This document shows positions 34,267 to 42,666 of a stretch of 64,000 nt of DNA, piece by piece. The notes under the pieces were generated by a model. That model made no database searches. It had not been told where the DNA came from and saw only the letters and a list, made by a program, of their open reading frames with translations. The stretch's first letter is position 1. Each line of letters starts with the position of its first letter. A program made the translations under genes and the position numbers. Source of the DNA: Rickettsiales bacterium UBA4270 (lineage in GTDB: Bacteria > Pseudomonadota > Alphaproteobacteria > Rickettsiales > Deianiraeaceae); contig DGWA01000004.1 in NCBI GenBank assembly GCA_002395105.1, positions 64,583-128,582 of the forward strand, read 5' to 3'.

Positions 34267-34641
34267 CTAATTATTAACACTCTTCAAAAACTCTTTTCCA
34301 GTTTGTTTTTTTTCACCAAGAATAATTCTCAGATTTGAATATCTTTTTTCTATTCTCGTCATACGTCCTCTACCACGAGGCATTGATCTTTTTAGCACAA
34401 AAGCTTTACCAATATCAATACGTAAAATCGACAATCTTTCTTTGTTAATTTTAAAGTTATTCTCGGCATTTGCAACAGCAGATTTAAGAAGTTTTCTTAC
34501 TATAACAGCACATCTTTTCTCGCAAAATGCAAGTTGCATGTCTGCCTCAGCAACAGTTAAATTACGGATTAAATCCGCAACACAATTTAGCTTATAACAA
34601 CTAACCTTAATATATTTTAACGACGCTTCTATCTCTTTCAT
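34267..34641 (-). CDS. rplV: 50S ribosomal protein L22
   Basis: The protein shows LKYIKVSCYKLNCVADLIRNLTVAEA at the start, KLLKSAVANAENN in the middle and the exit-tunnel hairpin region FVLKRSMPRGRGRMTRI. Length 124. Its start overlaps the rpsS stop by 4 bases. Confidence 0.95.
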   Translation of the reverse strand: MKEIEASLKYIKVSCYKLNCVADLIRNLTVAEADMQLAFCEKRCAVIVRKLLKSAVANAENNFKINKERLSILRIDIGKAFVLKRSMPRGRGRMTRIEKRYSNLRIILGEKKQTGKEFLKSVNN

Positions 34642-34910
34642 ACATTATAACCTCTCTTTTGTCTTGAATGCTTTGGCAATTTTCTCGTAAAAGAAAACTG
34701 ACCCAAATTTCTACCAACCATATTTTCTGTAACAACAACAGGTATAAATTCCTTTCCATTATATACACAAAAAGTACGTCCAACGTAATCTGGATAAATT
34801 ATTGAACGACGCGACCAAGTTTTAATTGGTTGATTTCTGAATTTTGGATCACGAACTTTTTTCATCAAAGACCAAGATGTATACGGCATTTTTTTTGAAG
34901 ATCTAGTCAT
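34638..34910 (-). CDS. rpsS: 30S ribosomal protein S19
   Basis: A 90-residue S19, with KTWSRRSIIYPDYVGRTFCVYNGKEFIPV and the ending GQFSFTRKLPKHSRQKRGY. It binds the 16S rRNA head near S13. Confidence 0.96.
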   Translation of the reverse strand: MTRSSKKMPYTSWSLMKKVRDPKFRNQPIKTWSRRSIIYPDYVGRTFCVYNGKEFIPVVVTENMVGRNLGQFSFTRKLPKHSRQKRGYNV

Positions 34911-34914
34911 AAAT

Positions 34915-35739
34915 CTAACCCTTTTTTCTCCTTAAAACAATAAATTTATTTGTAAACTTATTTTTTCTTGTTTTTAAACCCTTAGCGCATTGTCCCCATG
35001 GAGAGCAAGGATGTCCGCCTCTTGTTCTACCCCCTAATGGATGATCAACTGGGTTCATACATTCACCTCTGGTATGAGGTCTAAACCCTGCCCATCTCTT
35101 ACGTCCTGCTTTGCCAAGTTTTATATTTTGAATTTGAACATTAGATACAATACCAATTGTTGCCATACAGTCAAGCGACACAAGTCTTGTTTCACCAGAC
35201 ATAAGTTTTAAAACAGCCATTCCGTTTTCTTTACCAGCTAATTTCGCGAATGAACCAGCAGATCTTGACATTTTAGCACCACAACCAGGTTTCAATTCAA
35301 TACAACAAACATTCAATCCTATTGGTATTTCACCTAATGGTAATGAAACGCCTGGTTTTAAAGAAATATCATTTGCTTTCTTGCTGTTTATAACCGTATC
35401 CCCAACTTTTAAACCATCAACGGCTATCATATACTCTTTTTGACCGTTGTCATAATTTAATAGCGCAATCTCTGCATTACGATTTGGATCGTATTCAATA
35501 GAAACAACTTCTGCGTTTACATCAAAAATTGTCTTTTTGAAAGCAATAATACGATACTTTATTTTATTTCCAGCGCCACGAAAACGAACTGTTGTATGAC
35601 CCAAGTTATTGCGACCACCAGAACTTTTTTTTACAACCGTTAATGACTTAAACGGATTATTCTTTCTACTTGTACTTCTTAATAGAATCGTCCCTCTCAT
35701 TGAAGGTGTATACGATTTATTTACCTTTAATTCTGCCAT
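34915..35739 (-). CDS. rplB: 50S ribosomal protein L2
   Basis: The 274-residue protein keeps GRNNLGHTTVRFRGAGNK, SAGSFAKLAGKENG and the peptidyl-transferase-centre loop GECMNPVDHPLGGRTRGGHPCSPWGQ, which contains the essential histidine of the NPVDHPHGGG-type motif (here DHPLGG). That variation, Leu for the second His, lies next to the conserved one. Confidence 0.97.
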   Translation of the reverse strand: MAELKVNKSYTPSMRGTILLRSTSRKNNPFKSLTVVKKSSGGRNNLGHTTVRFRGAGNKIKYRIIAFKKTIFDVNAEVVSIEYDPNRNAEIALLNYDNGQKEYMIAVDGLKVGDTVINSKKANDISLKPGVSLPLGEIPIGLNVCCIELKPGCGAKMSRSAGSFAKLAGKENGMAVLKLMSGETRLVSLDCMATIGIVSNVQIQNIKLGKAGRKRWAGFRPHTRGECMNPVDHPLGGRTRGGHPCSPWGQCAKGLKTRKNKFTNKFIVLRRKKG

Positions 35740-35744
35740 ATTTC

Positions 35745-36026
35745 TTACTTTTTAACACTTTCAGACTCTATTTTCATTCCTTTGGCAAACCTTATGTACG
35801 CCTTTTTATATTGCGTCATACACCCAAGCCTACCGCGAAAGCTTTTCATTTTTCTACACAAATTAACAGTATTCACCGAATCAATCTTAACAGAATATTT
35901 TTTCTCTACTATTTTTTTTATTTCGTCTTTTCTTGTTTTTTTAGGAAATAAAAACACATATATCCCGCTATCTTGTAATTTATGAGACTTCTCTGTATTT
36001 ATACTTTTTACAATTTCACTAGTCAC
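35745..36026 (-). CDS. rplW: 50S ribosomal protein L23
   Basis: A 93-residue L23, with TEKSHKL near residue 11, YVFLFPKKTRKDEIKKIVEKKYSVKIDSVNTVN and KKAYIRFAKG. It lies at the tunnel exit and contacts trigger factor and SRP. It overlaps the rplD end by 8 bases. Confidence 0.95.
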   Translation of the reverse strand: MTSEIVKSINTEKSHKLQDSGIYVFLFPKKTRKDEIKKIVEKKYSVKIDSVNTVNLCRKMKSFRGRLGCMTQYKKAYIRFAKGMKIESESVKK

Positions 36027-36660
36027 AACACTCAGAATTTAAAACCTCAGAAAATTTTTTAACAGATCCAATATCAATCAATATAGAATCAGCATAAAAT
36101 AAATCATTAGCAGTAACCATATCATTTGATATAAATTTTGTACCTTTTATATTACGTACAGCCAATAAACTATTTGTATCAACACTGCCATCATTAATTA
36201 TAATAACATTTCTATCTGAAAAATTTGATAATATTTTCTTTGCATTAGATGTTCTAACTGAATTAAATTGAGCTTTTTGTATAACAAAAAGTTTCTTATC
36301 ACTTAATGCTTTCGATAACAACATCGACTTAGCAAGAATTGCTTCGCCTTTTGGAATTTTTATATTTGATTTAAGTCCGCGTGGACCAAATGCAACACCG
36401 CCGCCTCTCATTTGTGCGGATCTTGTTGAACCCTGTCTTGCATTTCCAGTATGTTTTTGTTTATATGGTTTTCTTGTAGTTCCAGATATCTCTGAAATAT
36501 TTTTTGTTTTATTCGTTGGTATAAAGCCAACTTTTTTCATTCTTGTAAAATACATGCTCATAAAATCATTGTCATACTCAATACCAAAAACGGCATCGTG
36601 CAATTCAGCATCCTTATCAAGAACTTTCCCGCTTTCAAGCGAATAAACTTTAACCTTCAC
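36019..36660 (-). CDS. rplD: 50S ribosomal protein L4
   Basis: The loop segment ISGTTRKPYKQKHTGNARQGSTRSAQMRGGGVAFGP (residues about 58-95), which lines the exit tunnel, is nearly canonical. L4 also represses the S10 operon in E. coli. Length 213. The start overlaps the rplC stop by 11 bases. Confidence 0.96.
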   Translation of the reverse strand: MKVKVYSLESGKVLDKDAELHDAVFGIEYDNDFMSMYFTRMKKVGFIPTNKTKNISEISGTTRKPYKQKHTGNARQGSTRSAQMRGGGVAFGPRGLKSNIKIPKGEAILAKSMLLSKALSDKKLFVIQKAQFNSVRTSNAKKILSNFSDRNVIIINDGSVDTNSLLAVRNIKGTKFISNDMVTANDLFYADSILIDIGSVKKFSEVLNSECCD

Positions 36661-37324
36661 AAACTAAACCATTGACAATATTATTACTTTCTGTGTATTT
36701 TTTAACTGCATTCGTGATATACACAATAGAATTTTTCTTTCCAGGAACAGATCCTTTAACTGCAATTATATTCATATCCTTATCAACTTCACAAATAACC
36801 ATATTTTGAATACATACATTCTTCACACCCATATGACCAGGCATTTTTTTTCCTTTAAAAACACGCCCTGGTAAAGTTCTATTTCCTGTTGAACCGAGAG
36901 ACCTATGTGTTAAAGAAACGCCATGTGAAGCAGGCAAACCACCAAAACCCCATCTTTTTATTACACCTTGAAAACCCTTTCCAATAGAGCAAGAACGAAT
37001 ATCTACAATTGCGTCATTTAAATAATCGCCAACTGCCATTTCAGTATTAGGAGCTATATTTACTTTACAACTCAACACAAATTCTTTTAAATCTTTGCAT
37101 GCACCTATATTCTTTTTAGAAAATTCACATCTCTGTGGTTTTTTTACTTTTTTATCCTCAACTTTTCCATTTCCACCAAGAAGAATACTGCACTTATTCT
37201 TATAATTTTTAACATCAACAACAACATTTGGCAACACCTTAATCAAGGTAACTGGAACAATATCTCCATTACTAAATAATGTAGTCATTCCAAGTTTTTT
37301 TCCAATTAATGCTATTTTTGACAT
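36650..37324 (-). CDS. rplC: 50S ribosomal protein L3, first gene of the ribosomal operon here
   Basis: KLGMTTLFSNGDIVPVTLI starts the protein and the central KGFQGVIKRWGFGGLPASHGVSLTHRSLGSTGNRTLPGRVFKGKKMPGHMG region is highly conserved. Length 224. rpsJ, normally the first gene, is absent: the 180 bases upstream contain only a predicted promoter and A+T-rich DNA before the convergent-side lipoprotein gene. Confidence 0.97.
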   Translation of the reverse strand: MSKIALIGKKLGMTTLFSNGDIVPVTLIKVLPNVVVDVKNYKNKCSILLGGNGKVEDKKVKKPQRCEFSKKNIGACKDLKEFVLSCKVNIAPNTEMAVGDYLNDAIVDIRSCSIGKGFQGVIKRWGFGGLPASHGVSLTHRSLGSTGNRTLPGRVFKGKKMPGHMGVKNVCIQNMVICEVDKDMNIIAVKGSVPGKKNSIVYITNAVKKYTESNNIVNGLVCEG

Positions 37325-37330
37325 ATTTTG

Positions 37331-37359
37331 ATATTGATAATAGCTTTTTTTATTTGCAA
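37331..37359 (-). promoter_or_regulatory. predicted promoter of the S10-spc-alpha operon
   Basis: On the minus strand CTTGCAAA supplies TTGCAA at 37359-37354, followed after 17 bases by CAATAT at 37336-37331, only 6 bases before the rplC start. This would leave almost no leader, so the L4-controlled leader known from E. coli cannot be present. Function is inferred. Confidence 0.45.
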
Positions 37360-37504
37360 GTTTTTTTTAACTTAATCCTAATGTTAAAATAAAACTCACA
37401 TAACAATATGCTAAAAATACAAAAACATTAATTATTTTTTGAGATTACAATTTAATATTATTCAATTTAATTTTCTGGCAATTTTATAGAATAATCTGCT
37501 ACTT

Positions 37505-38191
37505 TTAAAGTGGTTCTTCTGTATATCGTTCGGCGTTTGAGCCATAATTTCCACTTAACGAATTAAGATAAGTGTCAATATAAACATCTCTGTTATACAT
37601 ATCTGCACTTATTGTATCAATTTCATTTTTTTTTCTTTCACCATATTCATTATCATTAAATGCAAAAAAATCGGTTTTTTTATCGTTATTTTGTTCGTTC
37701 TTTACGTCTAAATATTCATTCATATAATCTGGAAATGCAATTTTATTATGTTCGTCGTTTAAAGCTTGCATTGTGCTAATATTATTTTTAATTGGACGTT
37801 TTGGCAGAATTCCAATCTCCATCATATCAAAAATATCTTCTTTTTTTTTTCCATATTGCTCTTGTTTTAATAAAAGTTCAAGTTCATCTGGATCAATTTT
37901 TAAAAAATTTTTGTAATTATTTATGTATGTTTTTGCTATTTTATAATTTAAAACATTATATTCCTCAATGCTTGAAAAATATACAGAATTATTACGCGTT
38001 TTTATATTATCTAAATATTTCAAATTCCCTTGTGCATACCTAACATCATCTTTGTTAAATTTTGAGCCAAACAAAGATGAACCATCGACTGGACCATTTG
38101 GATAATAAGCCTTTTTACTCATGATGATACCATCACAACCAGTGCAAAGAAATAATACCAAAAAAAATAGAAATACTTTTAACTTAGACAT
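37505..38191 (-). CDS. lipoprotein of unknown function
   Basis: From MSKLKVF (start at 38191) a hydrophobic signal ends in the lipobox-like LCTGC, giving a lipid-anchored mature protein of about 211 residues. The mature part is acidic and Asn/Tyr-rich, with helices around residues 70-120 (NYKIAKTYINNYKNFLKIDPDELELLLKQEQ region) and a disordered C-terminus. I do not recognise a family. It is separated from the ribosomal operon by 180 bases of A+T-rich DNA and follows tlc in the same direction, but 79 bases downstream, so it may have its own promoter. Confidence 0.7.
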   Translation of the reverse strand: MSKLKVFLFFLVLFLCTGCDGIIMSKKAYYPNGPVDGSSLFGSKFNKDDVRYAQGNLKYLDNIKTRNNSVYFSSIEEYNVLNYKIAKTYINNYKNFLKIDPDELELLLKQEQYGKKKEDIFDMMEIGILPKRPIKNNISTMQALNDEHNKIAFPDYMNEYLDVKNEQNNDKKTDFFAFNDNEYGERKKNEIDTISADMYNRDVYIDTYLNSLSGNYGSNAERYTEEPL

Positions 38192-38270
38192 CCAGTAAAT
38201 TATACACAATCCCTGATTAAATGCAAAAAATTGTAGTATAAATTACATAATTATTATTACTTCAATTGTA

Positions 38271-39722
38271 TTATTTAGATAAACTTTTAATGCTGCTGTT
38301 AAGTCCTTTAACTGCACCAGTCCAAAGTAATACAACAACTAAGAAAATACCAAATGCTATAGCTGTATATGCACTTGCAACTGTTGTACCCATTACCATA
38401 CAAATTATTGATTGAATTGCTGCACCAGAACCTTTTCCTAATCTTCCGCCAGCAACTTCAACGGCTGCTTTACCTTTTGATTTCAACTCAGTATCAAGAG
38501 GTATATACGCTTGCTCCTTTGTTGTATCAAACAATGAATACTTTGTTGCTTTTGTCATTATAATAGCACCAGCACCAACAAAGACAGCAACTGCAATCGG
38601 ATTGGTTATAATATCATTAATCATGTCTATTCTTCCACTTAAAATTAACAAGAAGAAAATAGTTCCAACAATCAATAAAACAACAGGTGTTAAAATTGCA
38701 CCAAAAAACCAACCAAACTTTCTCAAAATTTGACTTGCTAAAAACCAACTAAATACTATCGTCAAAGCACCAGTTGCTGCTGAATAAGAACCCATAAAGG
38801 CATTCATTCCAGCTTTATTACCAGCGAAATAATTCTTCAATTGTTCTTTCCATTGAACTTCAAGTAAATTAATTGAAATACCATAGCAAATAACAAGTAA
38901 AGCTATAAAACCTAAATGTTTAGACGTGAAAATTATTTTAAAACTTTCAGACAAACCTGGTTTCTTTTTCTTTGCTTTCTTTTGACTTTCATCTAATGGT
39001 TCTTCAAGAGGAAGAATTTTACGGTTTAATACCCAATTACAAAACATAGATAAAATACCTGCTCCTAAAACAATAAGCATCTCAATTTTAACAACCATAT
39101 CCCAATCTTTTATTAATTGGAGTAATTTTGTTATAACACCAACTAAAATAAGAGAAACGTTTGAAAATACAACAAATAATGGGAAAAATCTCTTTGATTG
39201 TTCCATGGATACAACCTGATTTACAAATTGCCAAAACAATATTTGAATACCAACAGAGCCCCATAATTCCGCTAAAATATAGAATAAAGAATAAGACCAA
39301 TAAATTCCTAAATCCATAAATCCCTTTGAATGTGGATAATTTCTATGTATTGAATCTATAACATCCTTACTTGGATGAAACATATCAAAATTTGGATTTA
39401 TTATAAAACCAAAAATAATAAAATATAATAGGAATGGTATAATTATCACATAAAATAAATTCTCCCTACTAAATTTATTGCTTAATTTTACAAAAAGCAT
39501 AAAAAATAAAATAGCAGCAGGAGTTACGCAATATGTTTTTAAGAATGTAATCACACCCGCTCCAGCAGCATTTACAACCAATACATCTTTCATGTTTCGG
39601 AGCAATGTATAATTCATAATCATACAGAACATAATACCCGCAAAAGCAAAAAACTTCTTAAACTCATTACTATAAACAGGAAATAAAAAAGATCTTATTT
39701 TTCCGAAACTTTCAGTTGACAT
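38271..39722 (-). CDS. tlc: ADP/ATP translocase (nucleotide transport protein, Tlc family)
   Basis: The 483-residue protein has about 12 membrane segments and the NTT family hallmarks: NYTLLRNMKDVLVVNAAGAG near residue 37, GIYWSYSLFYILAELWGSVGIQILFWQFVNQV near 138, and KYSLFDTTKEQAYIPLD near 400. Such carriers exchange bacterial ADP for host ATP, or import other nucleotides, and are a hallmark of obligate intracellular life. Only one copy is in the window; the exact substrate cannot be set by eye. A CTTGCAAA-type promoter stands about 40 bases upstream. Confidence 0.96.
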   Translation of the reverse strand: MSTESFGKIRSFLFPVYSNEFKKFFAFAGIMFCMIMNYTLLRNMKDVLVVNAAGAGVITFLKTYCVTPAAILFFMLFVKLSNKFSRENLFYVIIIPFLLYFIIFGFIINPNFDMFHPSKDVIDSIHRNYPHSKGFMDLGIYWSYSLFYILAELWGSVGIQILFWQFVNQVVSMEQSKRFFPLFVVFSNVSLILVGVITKLLQLIKDWDMVVKIEMLIVLGAGILSMFCNWVLNRKILPLEEPLDESQKKAKKKKPGLSESFKIIFTSKHLGFIALLVICYGISINLLEVQWKEQLKNYFAGNKAGMNAFMGSYSAATGALTIVFSWFLASQILRKFGWFFGAILTPVVLLIVGTIFFLLILSGRIDMINDIITNPIAVAVFVGAGAIIMTKATKYSLFDTTKEQAYIPLDTELKSKGKAAVEVAGGRLGKGSGAAIQSIICMVMGTTVASAYTAIAFGIFLVVVLLWTGAVKGLNSSIKSLSK

Positions 39723-39737
39723 AAATAAAAAACACTT

Positions 39738-39767
39738 GTTTTAGAAAATATTTTTTTTAATTTGCAA
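39738..39767 (-). promoter_or_regulatory. predicted promoter of tlc
   Basis: TTGCAA (inside CTTGCAAA) is followed on the minus strand after 17-18 bases by CTAAAA/TAAAAC, 16 bases before the start codon. The -10 match is weak. Confidence 0.4.
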
Positions 39768-39851
39768 GCAAAAAAATACTTTATTTTTTTCATAAAAAAA
39801 ATTGACATTTAATAATCAATTATTAGTTTAAATTATTTATTTACTCACAAA

Positions 39852-41177
39852 GTGATGCTTAAACATATTTTTCCACATAAAATTTATGTCCACAAACATT
39901 TGCTGTTTTGTTTATTGTTGTTAATAATAATTACAATTAACGGTTTTATATTTTTAAATAAAAACAATAGAGATGGAATTATAGTTGAAGTTCCAATTAA
40001 TGCTTTTGATTCAAATGGTAATTTTATTGACAAACGCTGGGAGACATATCTTAGAAAACAAAAACCAGTCGGAATTATATTTTTCAGTGAACACTTCAAA
40101 AACAGGGAATTTGGTAAAAAAATAATCAAAATCATACGAAATACAATTAACGATGAAGTTATTTTATCAGCAGATGAAGAAGGTGGAAGAATAAATAGAT
40201 TTCATTGGCTTAATATAGATTCTGCAGAAGAAATTGCCGAAGCATATAAAACAATTAAAAAAAGAAGTGGGACAAATAAAGCAAAGGCATATGTAAGAAA
40301 TAAATACGTTCCTATGTTTAAAGAAATGAAGTATTTAGGACTAAATACGACTTTTGCACCAAATCTTGATTTAAATAAATATGCTTCATTGGATAAAAAT
40401 ACCGAAGAATATAAAAATTACAAAAAATGTGTTCAATATACAAAATTCATAAGATTAAATAAAAATAAGATAAAACCAGAAGAAAAAAACGATTACAATA
40501 ATTCTTTATTGTTTTTTGCATATCTAGATGAAATAGGCATAAGAAGTTTGTCCGTCATGAATCGTATCATAGACGAAAAAGATGTTAGAAATAAATGGAC
40601 AAAAATAAGTATCAAAAAAAAGAAAAAACTTATCAAGCAATTTGAAAAACTTAAAAAATATGCAAATTATACTAATGTAATAGGCGACAGAAGTTTTGGT
40701 AATGATACAGAAATTGTTAGCGAAGTTGCGGAAATCTTTGTAGATACGGCAAAAGAATTTGATATTAATTGTGTAGCAAAACATGCCTTAGGACACGGCA
40801 GAGTTGACGGCGATACTCATGTTGGAAAACAACATTCAAAGGCATCTATTGACGAAATCTTACATGACATTGAACCATATATTTACTTAAAAAATAAAAT
40901 CAATTTAATCATGCCATCACATATAGTTTACGATTCGATTGATAATAAAAACACAGCTATAAACTCAAAAAAAGTGCTAGATTTTATACGTGAAAAAGTT
41001 AAGAAAGATTTACTTTTCATTACTGATGATATCTCTATGAACGGTGCTGAAAAAAACAAAAAAAACCCATGCGATTTATCAATTGTAACACATAAACCAA
41101 TAGATGAAGTTATAAAAATAGGTAAGAAAAAAAAAGTAAATACAAAACTTATAAAAAAAATTTTAATTCAAAAATAA
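39852..41177 (+). CDS. membrane-anchored glycoside hydrolase family 3 (NagZ-like)
   Basis: Residues about 17-36 form a signal anchor, so the enzyme domain should face the periplasm. GH3 landmarks are LSADEEGGRINRF near residue 105, FAPNLDLN near 170, IGDRSFG near 277, the general-acid loop KHALGHGRVDGDTH (a D-x-H dyad as in NagZ) near 308, and the nucleophile in ITDDISMNGA near 397. NagZ removes beta-linked GlcNAc from cell-wall fragments, normally in the cytoplasm. A periplasmic version may recycle or remodel peptidoglycan, or act on host glycans. A hairpin terminator follows the stop. Confidence 0.8.
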   Translation: MMLKHIFPHKIYVHKHLLFCLLLLIIITINGFIFLNKNNRDGIIVEVPINAFDSNGNFIDKRWETYLRKQKPVGIIFFSEHFKNREFGKKIIKIIRNTINDEVILSADEEGGRINRFHWLNIDSAEEIAEAYKTIKKRSGTNKAKAYVRNKYVPMFKEMKYLGLNTTFAPNLDLNKYASLDKNTEEYKNYKKCVQYTKFIRLNKNKIKPEEKNDYNNSLLFFAYLDEIGIRSLSVMNRIIDEKDVRNKWTKISIKKKKKLIKQFEKLKKYANYTNVIGDRSFGNDTEIVSEVAEIFVDTAKEFDINCVAKHALGHGRVDGDTHVGKQHSKASIDEILHDIEPYIYLKNKINLIMPSHIVYDSIDNKNTAINSKKVLDFIREKVKKDLLFITDDISMNGAEKNKKNPCDLSIVTHKPIDEVIKIGKKKKVNTKLIKKILIQK

Positions 41178-41192
41178 AAATAATATATAAAC

Positions 41193-41230
41193 CGTAGAAG
41201 TAAAAGGTAAAAACCAATTACTTCTTTACG
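41193..41230. terminator. rho-independent terminator after the GH3 gene
   Basis: CGTAGAAGTAA pairs with TTACTTCTTTACG (two-base bulge) and is followed by ATTTTTT on the plus strand. It lies between the convergent GH3 and capsid genes. Confidence 0.7.
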
Positions 41231-41249
41231 ATTTTTTAAAAGTGTTTTA

Positions 41250-42377
41250 TTATTCACCAATAAACAAAACTTTAATTGCTCGTGTATCGATTACATCGCC
41301 TCCGGTGCGTTTTGTTGCGAAGAAAACAACAAATGGTTTCGAGGAGTATGGATCTCTTTGAATTTTGATATCAGAACGATCAACTATTTGATAGCCTTTT
41401 TTGAGATTTCCATATAAGACAAAATTCTTTCCATTTTCAGCATCACTAACTGAAAGTATTGGAGCACCATAAATATAATCATGTTTTCCATAAACTGCAC
41501 CTGGTGTCAATATATAACGTCCACTACCATCTTTAATTGAACGTATTTTAGCTAACATAGACTTAGATACTATAAAAGCTGTTTCGCCTGAATGTTCATA
41601 TTTACCATCTAACAATGATTGTAATCTTAAAAGATTTTCAAAATTAATCTCAGTATCTTTAATTGTTTCTATGCTATTTGAATCTTTTCCTTCTGGATAA
41701 GAAAAAATTCCAACTGGTTTATTGTTACCATCTCCATAAAGGAATGCATCATCTTCTTTTGAAAGAAAAATATCACTTAAAAGTTCAGCAATCCAACTTT
41801 CATGATCTACTGCATCATCATCAATCATTTTTTGTGTAATCTTTGGCTGTGCTGTAAGCTCATTTACCTTAATTGTTTTTCTATTAAATGCATCAGTCTC
41901 GGCTGCAACGTTTCTTTCATCGCCCCATTCTGCTACAATGTCATTAACATAACCTGCAACATCTAAACTATCACGAGAAACATTTACAATTCTTGCTAAT
42001 TGACGAAATGGAGAAGTCGACATAGCGTTAGAGATTATAGCATTCATAGTTGAAGTTAAAGCAAAACCAGTAGAATCATAGCTTAAACCATTATTATCGT
42101 TATTCAACAATGAAATTAAATCTGTATTTATGCCTTTTCTTAAATACTTTAAAAAAGCACTTTTATATTGATCTTGAAATTTTTGTTTCTTTTCATTGAC
42201 TACATTTAAACTCGACAAAACTGGTCTTTGACGTATTTTTGCATCTAAATCATCAATAACAGAGTTTATAACTTCACGTTTTCCAACAGACATAGCGTCA
42301 TCGCCGACAGTGCTTCTTAACGCAGATAGAGTATAGCCATATTCTTCTGCTATTTTTTTTAATTCTTCTAAATTCAT
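41250..42377 (-). CDS. HK97-fold major capsid protein of gene-transfer-agent type
   Basis: The C-terminus GYQIVDRSDIKIQRDPYSSKPFVVFFATKRTGG closely parallels the Rhodobacter GTA capsid, and IDDDAVDHESWIAELLSDIF near residue 188 plus a GDGNNKPVGIFSYP segment near 215 agree. The 375 residues include a short N-terminal helical region (about 1-75) in the place of the cleaved scaffold, then the mature capsid fold. No portal, terminase, protease or tail gene is nearby, so it is an orphan. The intact frame and a good upstream promoter argue that it is still expressed. It lies beside two tRNA genes. Confidence 0.88.
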   Translation of the reverse strand: MNLEELKKIAEEYGYTLSALRSTVGDDAMSVGKREVINSVIDDLDAKIRQRPVLSSLNVVNEKKQKFQDQYKSAFLKYLRKGINTDLISLLNNDNNGLSYDSTGFALTSTMNAIISNAMSTSPFRQLARIVNVSRDSLDVAGYVNDIVAEWGDERNVAAETDAFNRKTIKVNELTAQPKITQKMIDDDAVDHESWIAELLSDIFLSKEDDAFLYGDGNNKPVGIFSYPEGKDSNSIETIKDTEINFENLLRLQSLLDGKYEHSGETAFIVSKSMLAKIRSIKDGSGRYILTPGAVYGKHDYIYGAPILSVSDAENGKNFVLYGNLKKGYQIVDRSDIKIQRDPYSSKPFVVFFATKRTGGDVIDTRAIKVLFIGE

Positions 42378-42386
42378 AAATAAATA

Positions 42387-42415
42387 ATTAAAACTAATCT
42401 ATTTGTGTATTGCAA
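42387..42415 (-). promoter_or_regulatory. predicted promoter of the orphan capsid gene
   Basis: On the minus strand TTGCAA is followed after exactly 17 bases by TTTAAT, whose end lies 9 bases before the start codon, so the mRNA would be nearly leaderless. It is one of the better matches to the recurring element. Confidence 0.5.
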
Positions 42416-42464
42416 ACAATTTTCTCTGCGGAAGTATGTAAAAAAAATAAAATCTGACAAATCA

Positions 42465-42541
42465 TGGTGGGTGCTATAGGGCTCGAACCTACGACCTATT
42501 GCGTGTAAAGCAATTGCTCTAACCAACTGAGCTAAACACCC
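42465..42541 (-). tRNA. tRNA-Val (UAC)
   Basis: Complete cloverleaf, acceptor GGGTGTT/AGCACCC, anticodon loop TTTACAC (anticodon TAC), T-arm GGTTCGAGCC, with 3' CCA encoded. It follows tRNA-Thr by 5 bases on the same strand. Confidence 0.93.
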
Positions 42542-42546
42542 AAACG

Positions 42547-42619
42547 TGCTACCAGCGGGATTCGAACCCGCGACCTCTTCATTACCAATGAAGTGCGCTA
42601 CCAGCTGCGCCATGATAGC
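42547..42619 (-). tRNA. tRNA-Thr (GGU)
   Basis: Complete cloverleaf, acceptor GCTATCA/TGGTAGC, anticodon loop TTGGTAA (anticodon GGT), T-arm GGGTTCGAATCCC. CCA is not encoded. Co-oriented with tRNA-Val downstream, so the two are probably one transcript. Confidence 0.93.
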
Positions 42620-42666
42620 TTTACAACAACGGATAAATTAAAAATAATAATTTTCAAATTATATTT

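Noticed and set aside
42374..42613. A 79-codon frame on the minus strand
   Set aside because: It covers the tRNA-Thr and tRNA-Val genes and translates their sequences.
42377..42619. Prophage attachment site at the tRNA-Val/Thr pair next to the capsid gene
   Set aside because: I found no direct repeat of a tRNA end flanking the capsid gene and no integrase.
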